Shown: positions 6,900-16,696, counted from the stretch's first letter. The stretch: 64,000 bases of DNA from an uncultured Alphaproteobacteria bacterium (GCA_902525035.1 CABZFN010000001.1:1-64000); one strand, 5' to 3'. The notes: a model not told the origin generated them from the letters alone. Made by a program: numbers and translations.

Positions 6900-7908
6900 T
6901 TTATTACATTTTGTATATTTATTTTTTATATTTATTTTTACTCCGTATTTAAATGCAAAAGAGATAAATATTTATTCACATAGACAGCCATTCTTAATTA
7001 ACCCTTTTCTAGAATCATTTACTGAGGAAACTGGCATTAAAACAAATGTTGTTTATTCTAAAAAAGGCTTAGCCCAGAGACTGAAGGCTGAGGGAGAAAA
7101 TAGTCCAGCAGATGTTATTCTTACGGTAGATATAGGAAGACTGTATATTTATGATGATCTTGATTTACTTTCTCCATTAGATTCAAAACAGTTACAAAAT
7201 AATATTCCTAATTACCTTAGGAGTCCTGAAAATACATGGTTTGGTCTTTCCAAAAGAGCTAGAGTTATTGTAGTTCACAAAGAGAAGATTGCAGAAGGTG
7301 AAATAACTAGAATTGAAGATTTGGCAGACCCCAAATGGAAAGGAAAGATTTGCTCAAGACCTGGAAGTCACGTTTATAACCGTGGAATAATGGCATCAGT
7401 TTTAGCAGCGCTTGGAGAAGATGAAGCTGAAAAATGGGCTAAAGCTATGGTGGCTAATTTTGCCAAAAGACCACAAGGCAATGATAGAGCACAGGTTAAA
7501 GCTATTCATGAAGGGGAGTGTGAACTTGCTCTTATAAATAATTATTATTATGGAAAACTGAAATTCTCAGAAGACCCTGAACAAAGAGAATGGGCTGAAA
7601 GTGTGAGATTAGTTTTTCCTAATCAAGCAAAGGGTGACAGAGGAGCTCATGTAAATATTTCAGGTGGAGGTGTAGCTAAGTATTCTAATAACAAAGAAGA
7701 AGCTCAGAAGTTACTGGAGTTTTTAACAAGTGAAAAAGCACAAAAACTTTACGGAGAAATAAATTTTGAGTATCCAGCAAATCAAAAAATTGAGCCTGGA
7801 GAAGAATTACAAAGCTGGGGTAGTTTTAGAGAGGATACACTTCCAATAATAAAAATAGCAGAACTTGCTCCTAATGCCCAAATGATAATTGATCGGGTTG
7901 GCTGGTAG
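6889..7908 (+). CDS. fbpA: Ferric-iron ABC transporter, periplasmic binding protein (FbpA/FutA type)
   Basis: Binds Fe3+ in the periplasm for delivery to FbpBC. The 339-residue protein has a signal peptide (to about residue 23), then NIYSHRQPFLINPFLESF and ADVILTVDIGRL, characteristic of the FutA/FbpA family. The tyrosine cluster NNYYYG (Tyr219-221) supplies iron-binding phenolates. AAGGAG lies about ten bases before the ATG. It overlaps the hydroxylase gene and is followed by fbpB after 11 bases. 2-Aminoethylphosphonate binders of the same fold exist, but the Tyr triad and iron-like context favour iron. Confidence 0.9.
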   Translation: MKTNLLHFVYLFFIFIFTPYLNAKEINIYSHRQPFLINPFLESFTEETGIKTNVVYSKKGLAQRLKAEGENSPADVILTVDIGRLYIYDDLDLLSPLDSKQLQNNIPNYLRSPENTWFGLSKRARVIVVHKEKIAEGEITRIEDLADPKWKGKICSRPGSHVYNRGIMASVLAALGEDEAEKWAKAMVANFAKRPQGNDRAQVKAIHEGECELALINNYYYGKLKFSEDPEQREWAESVRLVFPNQAKGDRGAHVNISGGGVAKYSNNKEEAQKLLEFLTSEKAQKLYGEINFEYPANQKIEPGEELQSWGSFREDTLPIIKIAELAPNAQMIIDRVGW

Positions 7909-7919
7909 TTTATAACCAA

Positions 7920-9533
7920 GTGAATTTGTATAATTGGAATAGCTCATCTACGTTAGCAACCCTTCTTGCTCTTTTTATAATTTGTCCAATTGTTGCTATC
8001 TTTTACTCCGCATTTTTAGGAGATACCAGTCTATGGCCACATTTATTCTCAACCGTTCTGCCAAAATATGTTTACAACACAATTGTGCTCATGATCGGGG
8101 TAGGTATTCTAAGTATTATCTTTGGTGTTTCTTCAGCATGGGTAGTTACAAGATATAACTTTATAGGTAAAAATTTTTTTGAGTGGGCACTATTATTACC
8201 TGCTGCAGTACCTGCATATATCATTGCTTATACATATACTGATTTTTTGGAATACGCTGGTCCATTACAAAAACTACTAAGAGAAATTTTTAACTGGAAT
8301 AGTGTTGACGATTATTGGTTCCCAGAAATACGATCAATGGGTGGAGCTATTCTAGTTATGTCGTGTGTTCTTTATCCATATATTTACATGATGACTAGAG
8401 CATCTTTTTTAACCGTGCCCTTATCTTTTTATCAAACAAGTTTAATTTATGGACGAAGCAGTTTTTTCTCTGTGGCTCTGCCACTCGCAAGACCAGGAAT
8501 ATTTGCTGGCTTAGCACTTGTATTAATGGAAACAATTTCTGATTTTGGAACAGTTGAATACTTTGCTCTAGAAACTCTAACCCTTGGTGTATTTAATGTT
8601 TGGTTGGGAATGAACAGTCTATCAGGTGCAGCACAAATATCTTCAGTTTTATTTATTTTTGTTGTTGTCCTTTTAACTATTGAATATTTAGCAAGACGTA
8701 GACAAAGGTATTTTGAAAAAAGTAGTGGTCAAAATATGCTTGAGTCAGAAACAATTTCATTTTCTGGAAAGTTACTTTGTTTTTTAATTTGTTTGACCCC
8801 AATTACTCTTGGATTTGTAATTCCTGTGCTCATTCTTTTAAATTTCGTTTTAAGTGGTTTTTCTATAATTAATTTTAGTGAAGTTATATTTGCTGCAACA
8901 ACAAGTATATCACTTGCACTTGCAGGAGCTGCTACTGTCATGCTAGTTTCTATAATTCTAATTATTGTATCAAATTATAAATCAAATACTTTTCAAAAAG
9001 GATTAATTTTTGTAGCTTCATGTGGTTATGCTCTACCAGGTACTATACTTGCAGTTGGCATCGTTATTTTTTTTGGATGGTTAAACTCAATAACTAATAT
9101 TGAAATGGGTTATACCGCAGGTGGTTTCTTAGTATTAATTTTTGCTTATACAACTAGATTTTTAGCAGTTGGTAATGCTGCCCTGCGATCAGGAATACTT
9201 AAAGTTCATCCAAATGCGGTTGATGCTTCCCAAACAATGGGAAAAGGTTTTCTAAATACAATTCGAGTAATTGTATTACCCTTAATTTATACCAATATCC
9301 TAATTGGAGGTATCCTAGTTTTTGTTGATATTTTAAAAGAACTTCCAATCACTCTACTGCTAAGACCTTTTAATTTTGAAACTTTAGCTACCTATGTCTA
9401 CCAATATGCATCAGATGAACTTTTACAAGAATCATCATTTGCTGCTCTAATAATTATTGTGGTTGGTCTTGGTCCAGTAATATTTTTAAACACAACTCTT
9501 CAAAGAGTTTCACAAAAAAAAGAAAGTAACTAA
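7920..9533 (+). CDS. fbpB: Ferric-iron ABC transporter permease (FbpB type)
   Basis: A 537-residue permease with two homologous halves, each of about six membrane spans, as in FbpB/SfuB. The GTG at 7920 is the first usable start after fbpA and gives MNLYNW. Two EAA-type loops that contact the ATPase are visible, near SLIYGRSSFFSVALPLARPG and DASQTMGKGFLNTIRVIVLP. It ends with its TAA overlapping the stop codon of the convergent fbpC gene by four bases. The transporter genes are thus split across strands, an unusual layout for this system. Confidence 0.92.
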   Translation: MNLYNWNSSSTLATLLALFIICPIVAIFYSAFLGDTSLWPHLFSTVLPKYVYNTIVLMIGVGILSIIFGVSSAWVVTRYNFIGKNFFEWALLLPAAVPAYIIAYTYTDFLEYAGPLQKLLREIFNWNSVDDYWFPEIRSMGGAILVMSCVLYPYIYMMTRASFLTVPLSFYQTSLIYGRSSFFSVALPLARPGIFAGLALVLMETISDFGTVEYFALETLTLGVFNVWLGMNSLSGAAQISSVLFIFVVVLLTIEYLARRRQRYFEKSSGQNMLESETISFSGKLLCFLICLTPITLGFVIPVLILLNFVLSGFSIINFSEVIFAATTSISLALAGAATVMLVSIILIIVSNYKSNTFQKGLIFVASCGYALPGTILAVGIVIFFGWLNSITNIEMGYTAGGFLVLIFAYTTRFLAVGNAALRSGILKVHPNAVDASQTMGKGFLNTIRVIVLPLIYTNILIGGILVFVDILKELPITLLLRPFNFETLATYVYQYASDELLQESSFAALIIIVVGLGPVIFLNTTLQRVSQKKESN

Positions 9534-10576
9534 TTTTTAAAAATAAAAGCTTGAGATTGATCTATCTCAATTTCGACAGCAGATGATTGTTGAGGATTAA
9601 ATTCTGGAGGCATGTGACTATGAACATGAATAACCTCATTATTGTCATCAAGCACTGAAAGATGAACAAAACTGAAAGAACCCATTAATTTTGAGGCCAT
9701 AACAGTGCCTTTTATTCCATTAACAGGTGTTGGTTGTTGTCTTAATTTTACTCCTTGTGGTCTTACATGTATTTCTACATTTGTATTTTCAAGTTCATTT
9801 GGAGCTTTAATTTTTCCGACTGGCGTATTTACAAAAGAGTTATTAACTACTCCATGAAACCTATTTGTTTCACCAAAAAATTCAGTCACATATGAATTTT
9901 TAGGATTTTTATATAATTCTGCCGGGCTACCAGATTGAATAATATATCCTGAGGTATCCATAATATTTATTTGATTAGAAATGAACATAGCTTCAAATGG
10001 ATCATGAGTAACAATAATCACTGATATGTTAGATTTTTGTAATAAATGCAAAGTATCATCCCTGACCTCTTCTCTTAAATTCAAATCAAGACTCGAAAAT
10101 GGCTCATCTAATAAAAGTAAATCAGGTTGCGAAATAATTGATCTTGCTAATGCTACTCTTTGTTGTTCACCACCACTTAACTCATGGGGAAATTTATTTA
10201 GAGAGTTTGGAAGTTTTATTAAATCAATAATATCCTCAATTCTATAAATTGAATTTTTATAATTTATGGGATACTCTAAGTTTTGCTTGACTGTTAAATG
10301 TGGAAATAAAGCATAGTCTTGAAATAAAAATCCAATTTTTCTCTTTTCAGTTGGTAAATGTTTTTTTGTACTACTCACCTCTTCGCCATTTATTAAGATT
10401 TCACCAGATTGTACTTTTTCTAAACCTGCAATAAGTTTTAATAATGTTGTTTTTCCACTTCCTGAAGGACCAAGAATACAAGAAATGCTATCCTTGGTTA
10501 GATTGAACTCAATATTATTTAAGATCTTTTTATTATTAATCTCATGAGTCAGATTTTTAACTTCAACAGCTAACAT
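9530..10576 (-). CDS. fbpC: Ferric-iron ABC transporter ATP-binding protein (FbpC type)
   Basis: ATPase that powers FbpB. The 348 residues include Walker A GPSGSGKTT, the Q-loop FQDYALFPH, signature LSGGEQQR, Walker B LLLDEPFSSLD and the switch VTHD, followed by a C-terminal TOBE-like regulatory part (HVRPQGVKL) as in iron and sugar transporter ATPases. It is convergent with fbpB, sharing four bases at the stop codons, and lies downstream of the M48 protease gene on the minus strand. Pairing with FbpAB is by family and neighbourhood. Confidence 0.9.
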   Translation of the reverse strand: MLAVEVKNLTHEINNKKILNNIEFNLTKDSISCILGPSGSGKTTLLKLIAGLEKVQSGEILINGEEVSSTKKHLPTEKRKIGFLFQDYALFPHLTVKQNLEYPINYKNSIYRIEDIIDLIKLPNSLNKFPHELSGGEQQRVALARSIISQPDLLLLDEPFSSLDLNLREEVRDDTLHLLQKSNISVIIVTHDPFEAMFISNQINIMDTSGYIIQSGSPAELYKNPKNSYVTEFFGETNRFHGVVNNSFVNTPVGKIKAPNELENTNVEIHVRPQGVKLRQQPTPVNGIKGTVMASKLMGSFSFVHLSVLDDNNEVIHVHSHMPPEFNPQQSSAVEIEIDQSQAFIFKN

Positions 10577-10598
10577 AACTTTCCTAATACACTAAAAA

Positions 10599-11510
10599 TT
10601 AAACACGAGGAAATTTATCTAAAACTTCACTTTCCCATTCTAGAAATTTTTTTGATCTATTATCTGGACTTGGGTGAGATCCCATAAATTCTGGCATTCT
10701 TCCTTCTTGATCTGCCATCATTCTTTGCCATAGTTTAGCAGGTTCTTTAATATTAAAGCCTGCAAGATTCATAAATCCCATGCCTAAATAATCTGCTTCA
10801 CTTTCCATTTTTCTACTAAAGGGAAGAAAGATTCCATATTTAACAACTGAGTTGTAAACATTACCACCTACATTACCTACTCTAAAAGACTTATTAAGAA
10901 GTTCTGCATACCTACTTCGTGATATCCCAATGGTTGCCATTTGTATCATTGAAGCTTGAGTTAATTTTTCTACAGTATGTCTTGCAAATGCATGAGCAAT
11001 TTCATGTCCCATGACTGCTGCAATACCATCATCATTTTTACATATAGGAAGTATACCTGTATAAAAAGCGATTTTGCCCCCTGGCATACACCAAGCATTT
11101 TTATTCTCTGAATCTATAAGAGCGAACTGCCAATTAAAATTTCCAGCAGGATTTTTTTCACGCTTATTAAGATAATATGTATCAAGAGAGGTATAAATTT
11201 CTTTTCCTATTTCTTCAATTTTTTTAGATTCATCTGTGTTATCTAAAAGAATTTTATCTTCTTTAGCTTTAGATAAAAATCTTGAATATGTTTTTTCAAC
11301 CTCTTGATTGAGAGATCTTTCATTGGGATAAATCTTTGGTGTACCAAGGATACCTCCGCCCATTAAAATTATCGGAAGGTTGCTATCATATAAATTTAAC
11401 TGACTTCTATTTGTTAGAGGAACTTGTGTGCAAGATGGTAAAAATACAGATCCACATAATGAGCAGCTTGCTCCAAAAATAAAATTTCTTCTATTTGTTT
11501 TTGTTTCCAC
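10599..11510 (-). CDS. M48 family metalloprotease, exported
   Basis: A 303-residue zinc endopeptidase of the M48 (BepA/LoiP-like) type. HEIAH at 169-173 gives two zinc ligands and the catalytic Glu, and ESEADYLG further on supplies the third ligand. The N-terminus has a twin-arginine-like NRRNF followed by a hydrophobic stretch and a Cys at 27 (FLPSC), so it may be a Tat-exported lipoprotein, although Pro at the -2 lipobox position is not usual. Periplasmic members help outer-membrane protein quality control. It lies 22 bases upstream of fbpC and shares 16 bases with the extended frame upstream of the divergent adenosine deaminase gene. Confidence 0.85.
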   Translation of the reverse strand: METKTNRRNFIFGASCSLCGSVFLPSCTQVPLTNRSQLNLYDSNLPIILMGGGILGTPKIYPNERSLNQEVEKTYSRFLSKAKEDKILLDNTDESKKIEEIGKEIYTSLDTYYLNKREKNPAGNFNWQFALIDSENKNAWCMPGGKIAFYTGILPICKNDDGIAAVMGHEIAHAFARHTVEKLTQASMIQMATIGISRSRYAELLNKSFRVGNVGGNVYNSVVKYGIFLPFSRKMESEADYLGMGFMNLAGFNIKEPAKLWQRMMADQEGRMPEFMGSHPSPDNRSKKFLEWESEVLDKFPRV

Positions 11511-11539
11511 TAATTTATTATATACATAATTTCAATTAT

Positions 11540-12520
11540 ATGAAAATTTTTAATACAGTTAAAAAAGCAGAAATTCACGTTCATCTTGAAGCTACCATTA
11601 CACCAGACCTTTGTAAAAAATTTGCTATGCGCAACAATCATGAAATACCAGAAGAAATGTTTGGATCAAAATATGCATACCAATGGGATGATTTTTATGA
11701 TTTTATAAAAAAGTACGACATTGTCACTTCTGTTATTCATACACCTGAAGACTATTTTGAATTAACGTATGAGTATTTAAAAGAATGTGCTGCCAACAAT
11801 GTCCTCTATGTTGAGGCGATGATTTCATCAACTCATGCCAAAGCAAAGGGCATGACATATCACTCATTTATTGAAGGAATATACGAAGCTTCTAAAAAAG
11901 CTGAAGAGGATTTTGGTATTGTGTCTCGATATATAATGAATGGCATTAGACATCTTGGACCAGAGTCTGTTCAGAATACAGCTAAAGAAGTTCTTAATAA
12001 CCCTCATCCATGTTTAGTTGGTTTTGGTTTAGCTGGTGATGAGTTACATTTTCCTCCAAATCTATTTGTAAAAACATTTGATATGCTTAAAGAGATGAAT
12101 TTTCCCATTTCTGTTCATGCTGGTGAATGGGATGGTCCAGAAAATATTCGTAATGCCATAAATTTATTACACCCAACTAGATTAGGTCACGGCGTAAGAT
12201 CAATTGAAGATCCTGATCTTGTAAAAGAGATTATTGAAAAAGATATTATTCTTGAAACTTGTCCAACGAGTAATATCGCTACAAAGATTTATGAAGGTTA
12301 TGAAAGTCATCCAGTTAAAACATTGTTTGATCAAGGTGTAAAAGTTACTGTCAACTCAGATGACCCTCCATTTTTTAATGCCACTATTCAAGGTGAATAC
12401 AAAGTTATGGAAGAATTAGGCTTGAATGTAAAAGAACTTACATCACTCACTCATAATGCCATTAAGTATTCTTTTTGTGATGATGAAAATAAAAATAAAT
12501 TATTATCTAAATTAAGCTAG
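11540..12520 (+). CDS. add: Adenosine deaminase family protein
   Basis: Hydrolytic deamination of adenosine (or adenine) to inosine (or hypoxanthine). The start at 11540 is chosen over ATG 11495 because the latter would add a 15-residue extension that overlaps the divergent gene and is not part of the family. With it the protein is 326 residues and begins MKIFNTVKKAEIHVHLEA, carrying the HxH zinc pair (13 and 15). HAGEWDGPE (catalytic Glu), RLGHG and NSDDPP complete the active site. It is convergent with an adenosine-kinase-like gene, with which it overlaps by 14 bases, making a small purine-nucleoside pair. Confidence 0.9.
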   Translation: MKIFNTVKKAEIHVHLEATITPDLCKKFAMRNNHEIPEEMFGSKYAYQWDDFYDFIKKYDIVTSVIHTPEDYFELTYEYLKECAANNVLYVEAMISSTHAKAKGMTYHSFIEGIYEASKKAEEDFGIVSRYIMNGIRHLGPESVQNTAKEVLNNPHPCLVGFGLAGDELHFPPNLFVKTFDMLKEMNFPISVHAGEWDGPENIRNAINLLHPTRLGHGVRSIEDPDLVKEIIEKDIILETCPTSNIATKIYEGYESHPVKTLFDQGVKVTVNSDDPPFFNATIQGEYKVMEELGLNVKELTSLTHNAIKYSFCDDENKNKLLSKLS

Positions 12521-13481
12521 ATAGTTTTACTAAAGGTCTTGCGCCGTAGTGCGAAATAATTTCAGCCGCAGCAATCGATGCATAGTTTCCGCATTCCTCC
12601 ATGCTCTTATCTTTTGAATAACCAAACAAAAAGCCAGCTGCAAATAAATCTCCTGCACCAGTAGTATCAATAACCTTTTCTACTTTTTTTGCTGAGACCT
12701 CAGTCACTTCACTTCCAGATACAATCACTGATCCACTACTTCCTTTAGTAATAGCTGCAACAATATTTAATGATTTTGCATATTCTAGACCTTCATCAAA
12801 ACTATCCGTTTCTGCCATAGCTTTGATTTCATCTTCATTGGCAAATAAAATATCAACATTCTCTGTTATTAATTCTTTAAAAGAGTCACGGTGTCTATCA
12901 ACACAAAAAAGATCTGAAAGAGTAAAAGCAATTTTTTGATTATCAGCTTTGCAAAGATCCACCATTTTTCTCATAGCTTTTTTTGCATTTTCATTATCCC
13001 ACAAATATCCTTCTAAATAAGCAATCTTATGATTTTTAATATCATCTTCTTTGATATCTTCAGGGCCAATTAGTGTCCCTGCGCCCAGAAAAGTACACAT
13101 AGTTCTTGTTCCATCTTCTTCTACAAATATTGTACAACAACCTGTTGAAATATCAGGTGATGTAAAACCTAAAGGAAATTTTAATCCTTCACGAACCATA
13201 TCCTTTTGAAGATAAATACCAATTTCATCATTTTTTATTTTTCCAATAAAGCTTCCATTGCCACCAAATGATGTAATGCCAAACATAGAATTACCAAGTG
13301 ATCCGCCACCTGCCATTTCTCTGATTGAATAACTATCATGTAAATTATTTTTTAAACCTTCATCAATAAGATTCATTGAATCTCTATTAATTTCATGTTT
13401 TTCAATTTCGCTTTGATTGGATGGAATAATTGCATCAACCATTGCGTTTCCAATTCCTACTACGTCTAATTTTTCACTCAT
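12507..13481 (-). CDS. PfkB family carbohydrate kinase, adenosine-kinase-like
   Basis: A ribokinase-superfamily kinase of 324 residues. The glycine-rich GGGSLGNSMFGITSFGG region near 57-73 binds the substrate and the C-terminal DTTGAGDLFAAGFLFGY carries the anion hole and catalytic Asp. The long insertion-bearing form with REMAGGGSLGN is typical of the alphaproteobacterial proteins annotated as adenosine kinase. It faces adenosine deaminase, supporting a purine nucleoside, but sugar or other nucleoside substrates remain possible. It overlaps the next minus-strand transporter gene by four bases. Confidence 0.85.
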   Translation of the reverse strand: MSEKLDVVGIGNAMVDAIIPSNQSEIEKHEINRDSMNLIDEGLKNNLHDSYSIREMAGGGSLGNSMFGITSFGGNGSFIGKIKNDEIGIYLQKDMVREGLKFPLGFTSPDISTGCCTIFVEEDGTRTMCTFLGAGTLIGPEDIKEDDIKNHKIAYLEGYLWDNENAKKAMRKMVDLCKADNQKIAFTLSDLFCVDRHRDSFKELITENVDILFANEDEIKAMAETDSFDEGLEYAKSLNIVAAITKGSSGSVIVSGSEVTEVSAKKVEKVIDTTGAGDLFAAGFLFGYSKDKSMEECGNYASIAAAEIISHYGARPLVKLSSLI

Positions 13482-14362
13482 TTTTGTTTAATTATTATTG
13501 GTACAAGCTGTACTATAATGACTCCAATAAATATTGCAAGGCATCCCAGTATTTTTTGTGTGTCTAAGATTTGATTTAAAAGTATCCATCCTGCAATTGC
13601 TGCAAAAACAGATTCCATTGATAATATAATTGCAGCTGGCGCAGGATTAGCTTTTTGTTGAGCTATTATTTGTAATGTATAACCAATTCCTGCAGAGAAA
13701 ATTCCTGTATATAAAATTTCAAACCATTCAATTTGAATATTTGATAATTTCGGTTCTTCCCACCAGAAAGCTAAAATCAAAGATAATATAAAAACTATAA
13801 AGTATTGAATGCTACCAAACAAAAAAGGACTATTGAGTTCCTTCATAAAAATATCAATACAAATAATATGCAAAGCAAAAAACAAGGCTGCTATAAATAA
13901 GAGACTATCAGATTGTTGTATGTCAACTGATTGGTTGGAAGATAAGAGGTAAGACCCATACAAACAGAGTAATATCGCAACCCATATAATCCAGTGAACT
14001 TGTTTTTTAATTATAAATCTTGAAATGATTCCAACAAATGGAACATACAGAGTACTTAAAAAAGCTGCATTTGATATTAACGATTTTTGAAGAGCATATT
14101 GTTGTAGGCCCATACCACCAAAAAGAAAAATTCCTGTTGCAATACACAGATAAATTTTTTTTCTATCTTGTAATATTTTTGAAACATTTTGTTGTTCTAG
14201 GTAAATAGCAAATGGGACCACAGTTAAAAAAGCAAAGAAAAATCTTCCAAAACTAAAAGTAAAAGGTCCAATGGCACCCATTCCAGTAGTTTGACTAACA
14301 AATGCTGTTCCCCATATAAGTGATGCAATAAGCATCATTATATTTGCTCTTGTGTGACTCAT
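13478..14362 (-). CDS. DMT superfamily (EamA) transporter
   Basis: A 294-residue membrane protein with two EamA repeats, about ten predicted membrane helices in all. It begins with the usual family opening (MLIASLIWGTAFVSQ) and has the second-repeat motif ILSMESVFAAIAGWILLNQ. Members export or import small metabolites such as amino acids or nucleosides. Its stop overlaps the start of the adenosine-kinase-like gene by four bases, so a nucleoside or purine substrate is a reasonable guess, nothing more. Confidence 0.85.
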   Translation of the reverse strand: MSHTRANIMMLIASLIWGTAFVSQTTGMGAIGPFTFSFGRFFFAFLTVVPFAIYLEQQNVSKILQDRKKIYLCIATGIFLFGGMGLQQYALQKSLISNAAFLSTLYVPFVGIISRFIIKKQVHWIIWVAILLCLYGSYLLSSNQSVDIQQSDSLLFIAALFFALHIICIDIFMKELNSPFLFGSIQYFIVFILSLILAFWWEEPKLSNIQIEWFEILYTGIFSAGIGYTLQIIAQQKANPAPAAIILSMESVFAAIAGWILLNQILDTQKILGCLAIFIGVIIVQLVPIIIKQK

Positions 14363-14379
14363 AGAAAATGTGTGTAAAT

Positions 14380-16170
14380 TTATTGTTTATCTTTATTAAT
14401 CCACCAAGATTCAATTACTATCCCATAAAGTGGAATTTCATCTGGGTATTCAAAAAAATCCCAATAAGCAATTCTATCTTTGTTACTATGATAGAGTGGA
14501 ACGACATAGTGACCCCATAATAAAACCCTATCAAGCGCGTGAATTGCGGTAGTTAGCTCTTGTCTATTTGAGGCATTTATTAGTTTTTCAATTAATGCAT
14601 CAACTGCTGGATTATTAATACCAGGATAATTTCTGCTCCCATCTTTTTGACCAACTTCTGACCCCCAATAAAATTGTTGCTCATTTCCTGGACTTAAACT
14701 GACTCCCCAGTATCTTTTAATCATATCAAAATCATAACTTAAAAGACGTTCTTGATATTGAGAGGAATCAACTGTTCTAACATCCATAGTAATTCCAAGT
14801 TTTTTTAAATTACTTTGATAGGCTAAAGCTATTTTTTCATCTGAAGGACTGACAATTAAAAATTCAAATTTAAATTCTTGCCCATCTTTGAACAGCTTTC
14901 CATTTTCAACATTCCACCCCTCTTTTTCGAGTATCTCTTTTGCTTTCAATAAATTTTTACGATCATTTCCACTTCCATCCGTAAGAGGTGGGGTAAATGT
15001 TTCCGTAAATACTTCTGCTGGAATTTCATCTTTCCATACATTCAATAATTCTAGCTCATTTTTTGATGGTAAACCTGAAGAAGCTAATGGTGAGTTATCA
15101 AAATAACTATCTGTTCTGACATATGCATTTTGATATATTGTTTTATTAATCCATTCATGATCATAGGCATAACTTAAAGCAAGTCTTACATTTCTATTAT
15201 TAAATATGTCACGTCTTGTATTCATCACAAGACCATTCATTCCAACAGGTCTATCGTTATTCATTTCTGTAAGTATTACTTTGCCATTCTGGACAGCTTT
15301 GAAATCATATTCTGATAACCAGCGTTTAACATTGTACTCTCTTCTAAAGTCGTATTCACCAACCTTAAAAGCCTCGACTAAGACATTTGAGTCTTTGTAA
15401 TAATCATAAATAATTGTATCAAAATTATAGAGACCTTTATTCACTGGTAAATCTTTTGCCCAGTAATTTTTAACGCGTTTGTATTTTATTTGACGCCCTG
15501 GATCCAGACTATCAACCTGGTATGGCCCACTACCTAGCGGGATATCTAAAAATGTTTTTGTAACATCAAGATTTTCATAAAACTTTTTTGGAATGATAGG
15601 AAGAAAGCCTGCAATAATAAGGGGCAATTCTTTATCTTCATTATTTTCAAAAATCATTTTTATTCCGTCATTTCCAATCAATTCAGTTTTAACAACTTTG
15701 CCATAAGTTTTTTTTTGATTTGGAGTACCTTTTGTTTGAAACGTTTCTAAACTAAATAATACGTCATCACGTGTTATTGGCGAGCCATCATGAAAGGTTG
15801 CATTTGAATTTAAATAAAAAGTTATAGAAGATCTGTCTTCAGGTAGTTCAACCTTCTCAGCTATCAATCCGTAGAGAGAGAAAGCTTCATCCCAAACTCT
15901 TCTCATTAATGTATCATTGACGTAACCAAGGCCAGCAGCTTTAGAGCCTTTAAAAGCTACTCTATTAAGATTATCAAAAGATCCATATGATCCAAATTTC
16001 ACAATACCACCCTTAGGTGCGTTTGGGTTTACATAATCTAGATTTTCAAAATCACTGGCATACTTTGGTATTCCATGCATGGCAATACCGTGAACCTTTT
16101 CACTGTATGCATGATTATTAAAAGAAATTATTGAAGCTAAAAGGACAAAAATAATGAGAATTTTTTTCAT
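14380..16170 (-). CDS. Extracellular solute-binding protein, family 5 (YejA-like)
   Basis: A 596-residue periplasmic binding protein of the oligopeptide/nickel class with a signal peptide ending about HAYSEK. FGSYGSFDNLNRVAFKG and the later LSYAYDHEWINKTIYQN match YejA, the binding component of an ABC importer for peptides such as microcin C. The permease and ATPase genes are not adjacent, so it must work with components elsewhere. It is divergent from the cytochrome c pseudogene. Ligand could be peptides or another oligomer. Confidence 0.85.
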   Translation of the reverse strand: MKKILIIFVLLASIISFNNHAYSEKVHGIAMHGIPKYASDFENLDYVNPNAPKGGIVKFGSYGSFDNLNRVAFKGSKAAGLGYVNDTLMRRVWDEAFSLYGLIAEKVELPEDRSSITFYLNSNATFHDGSPITRDDVLFSLETFQTKGTPNQKKTYGKVVKTELIGNDGIKMIFENNEDKELPLIIAGFLPIIPKKFYENLDVTKTFLDIPLGSGPYQVDSLDPGRQIKYKRVKNYWAKDLPVNKGLYNFDTIIYDYYKDSNVLVEAFKVGEYDFRREYNVKRWLSEYDFKAVQNGKVILTEMNNDRPVGMNGLVMNTRRDIFNNRNVRLALSYAYDHEWINKTIYQNAYVRTDSYFDNSPLASSGLPSKNELELLNVWKDEIPAEVFTETFTPPLTDGSGNDRKNLLKAKEILEKEGWNVENGKLFKDGQEFKFEFLIVSPSDEKIALAYQSNLKKLGITMDVRTVDSSQYQERLLSYDFDMIKRYWGVSLSPGNEQQFYWGSEVGQKDGSRNYPGINNPAVDALIEKLINASNRQELTTAIHALDRVLLWGHYVVPLYHSNKDRIAYWDFFEYPDEIPLYGIVIESWWINKDKQ

Positions 16171-16237
16171 TAATTCATCCTATCAAATAAAAGATAGATT
16201 TGTAATGTATATAAATCTAAATAATTATATAAATAGA

Positions 16238-16645
16238 ATGCAATTTTTTAAATTAATTTCACTAATTACAATATTATGCATTGGACCAAGTATTCATGCG
16301 GCAGAAATTGATATTTTTAAAGGTATGAAATTATATGCTGAAAATTGTGCTGGCTGTCATATGGGTAATTTAGCAGGTCATGAAGAGTGGAATAAATCTT
16401 AAGATGAAGACGGTCATCGAAGAGCGCCTCCGCTTAATGGCACAGGTCATACCTGGCATCACTCTCCTAAATATTTATTTCAGGTCACTAAATATGGTTT
16501 TAAAAAAATAATTCCTGATTATGAAGGAAAAATGCTTGGTAATGGAACGTTATCAGATGATGATGTTTGGTCTATTATCGAATTTATTAAAAGTACATGG
16601 CCTGAAAAATTACTAAAAAAATATAATTTCCATTTTAAGAGTTAG
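16238..16645 (+). pseudogene. c-type cytochrome interrupted by an in-frame TAA
   Basis: From ATG 16238 the frame gives a signal peptide, then LYAENCAGCHMGNLAGHEEW with the haem motif CAGCH (37-41), and stops at TAA 16400-16402 after 54 codons. The same frame continues without a gap for 80 more codons to TAG 16643-16645: APPLNGTGHTWHH, GKMLGNGTLSDDDVW (likely axial Met) and EFIKSTWP are exactly the remainder of this small cytochrome c family. So a single nonsense codon separates the two halves. This may be a recent pseudogene, a sequencing error or a read-through site. It precedes msrPQ on the same strand. Confidence 0.85.
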
Positions 16646-16649
16646 AATT

Positions 16650-16668
16650 ATTGAAGCAAAACTTCAAT
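16650..16668 (+). terminator. Weak hairpin after cytochrome pseudogene
   Basis: ATTGAAG (16650-16656) pairs with CTTCAAT (16662-16668) across a five-base CAAAA loop, followed by TTTAATATTT. It resembles a weak intrinsic terminator between the cytochrome remnant and msrP. Confidence 0.35.
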
Positions 16669-16696
16669 TTTAATATTTAAGATATATATTACTAGT

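Noticed and set aside
6889-10576. Reading the FbpABC-type genes as a 2-aminoethylphosphonate transporter
   Set aside because: The binding protein has a tyrosine triad typical of ferric binders, and the upstream sites and neighbours look iron-related.
11495-11539. Upstream ATG for adenosine deaminase
   Set aside because: It adds an atypical hydrophobic extension overlapping the divergent M48 gene.
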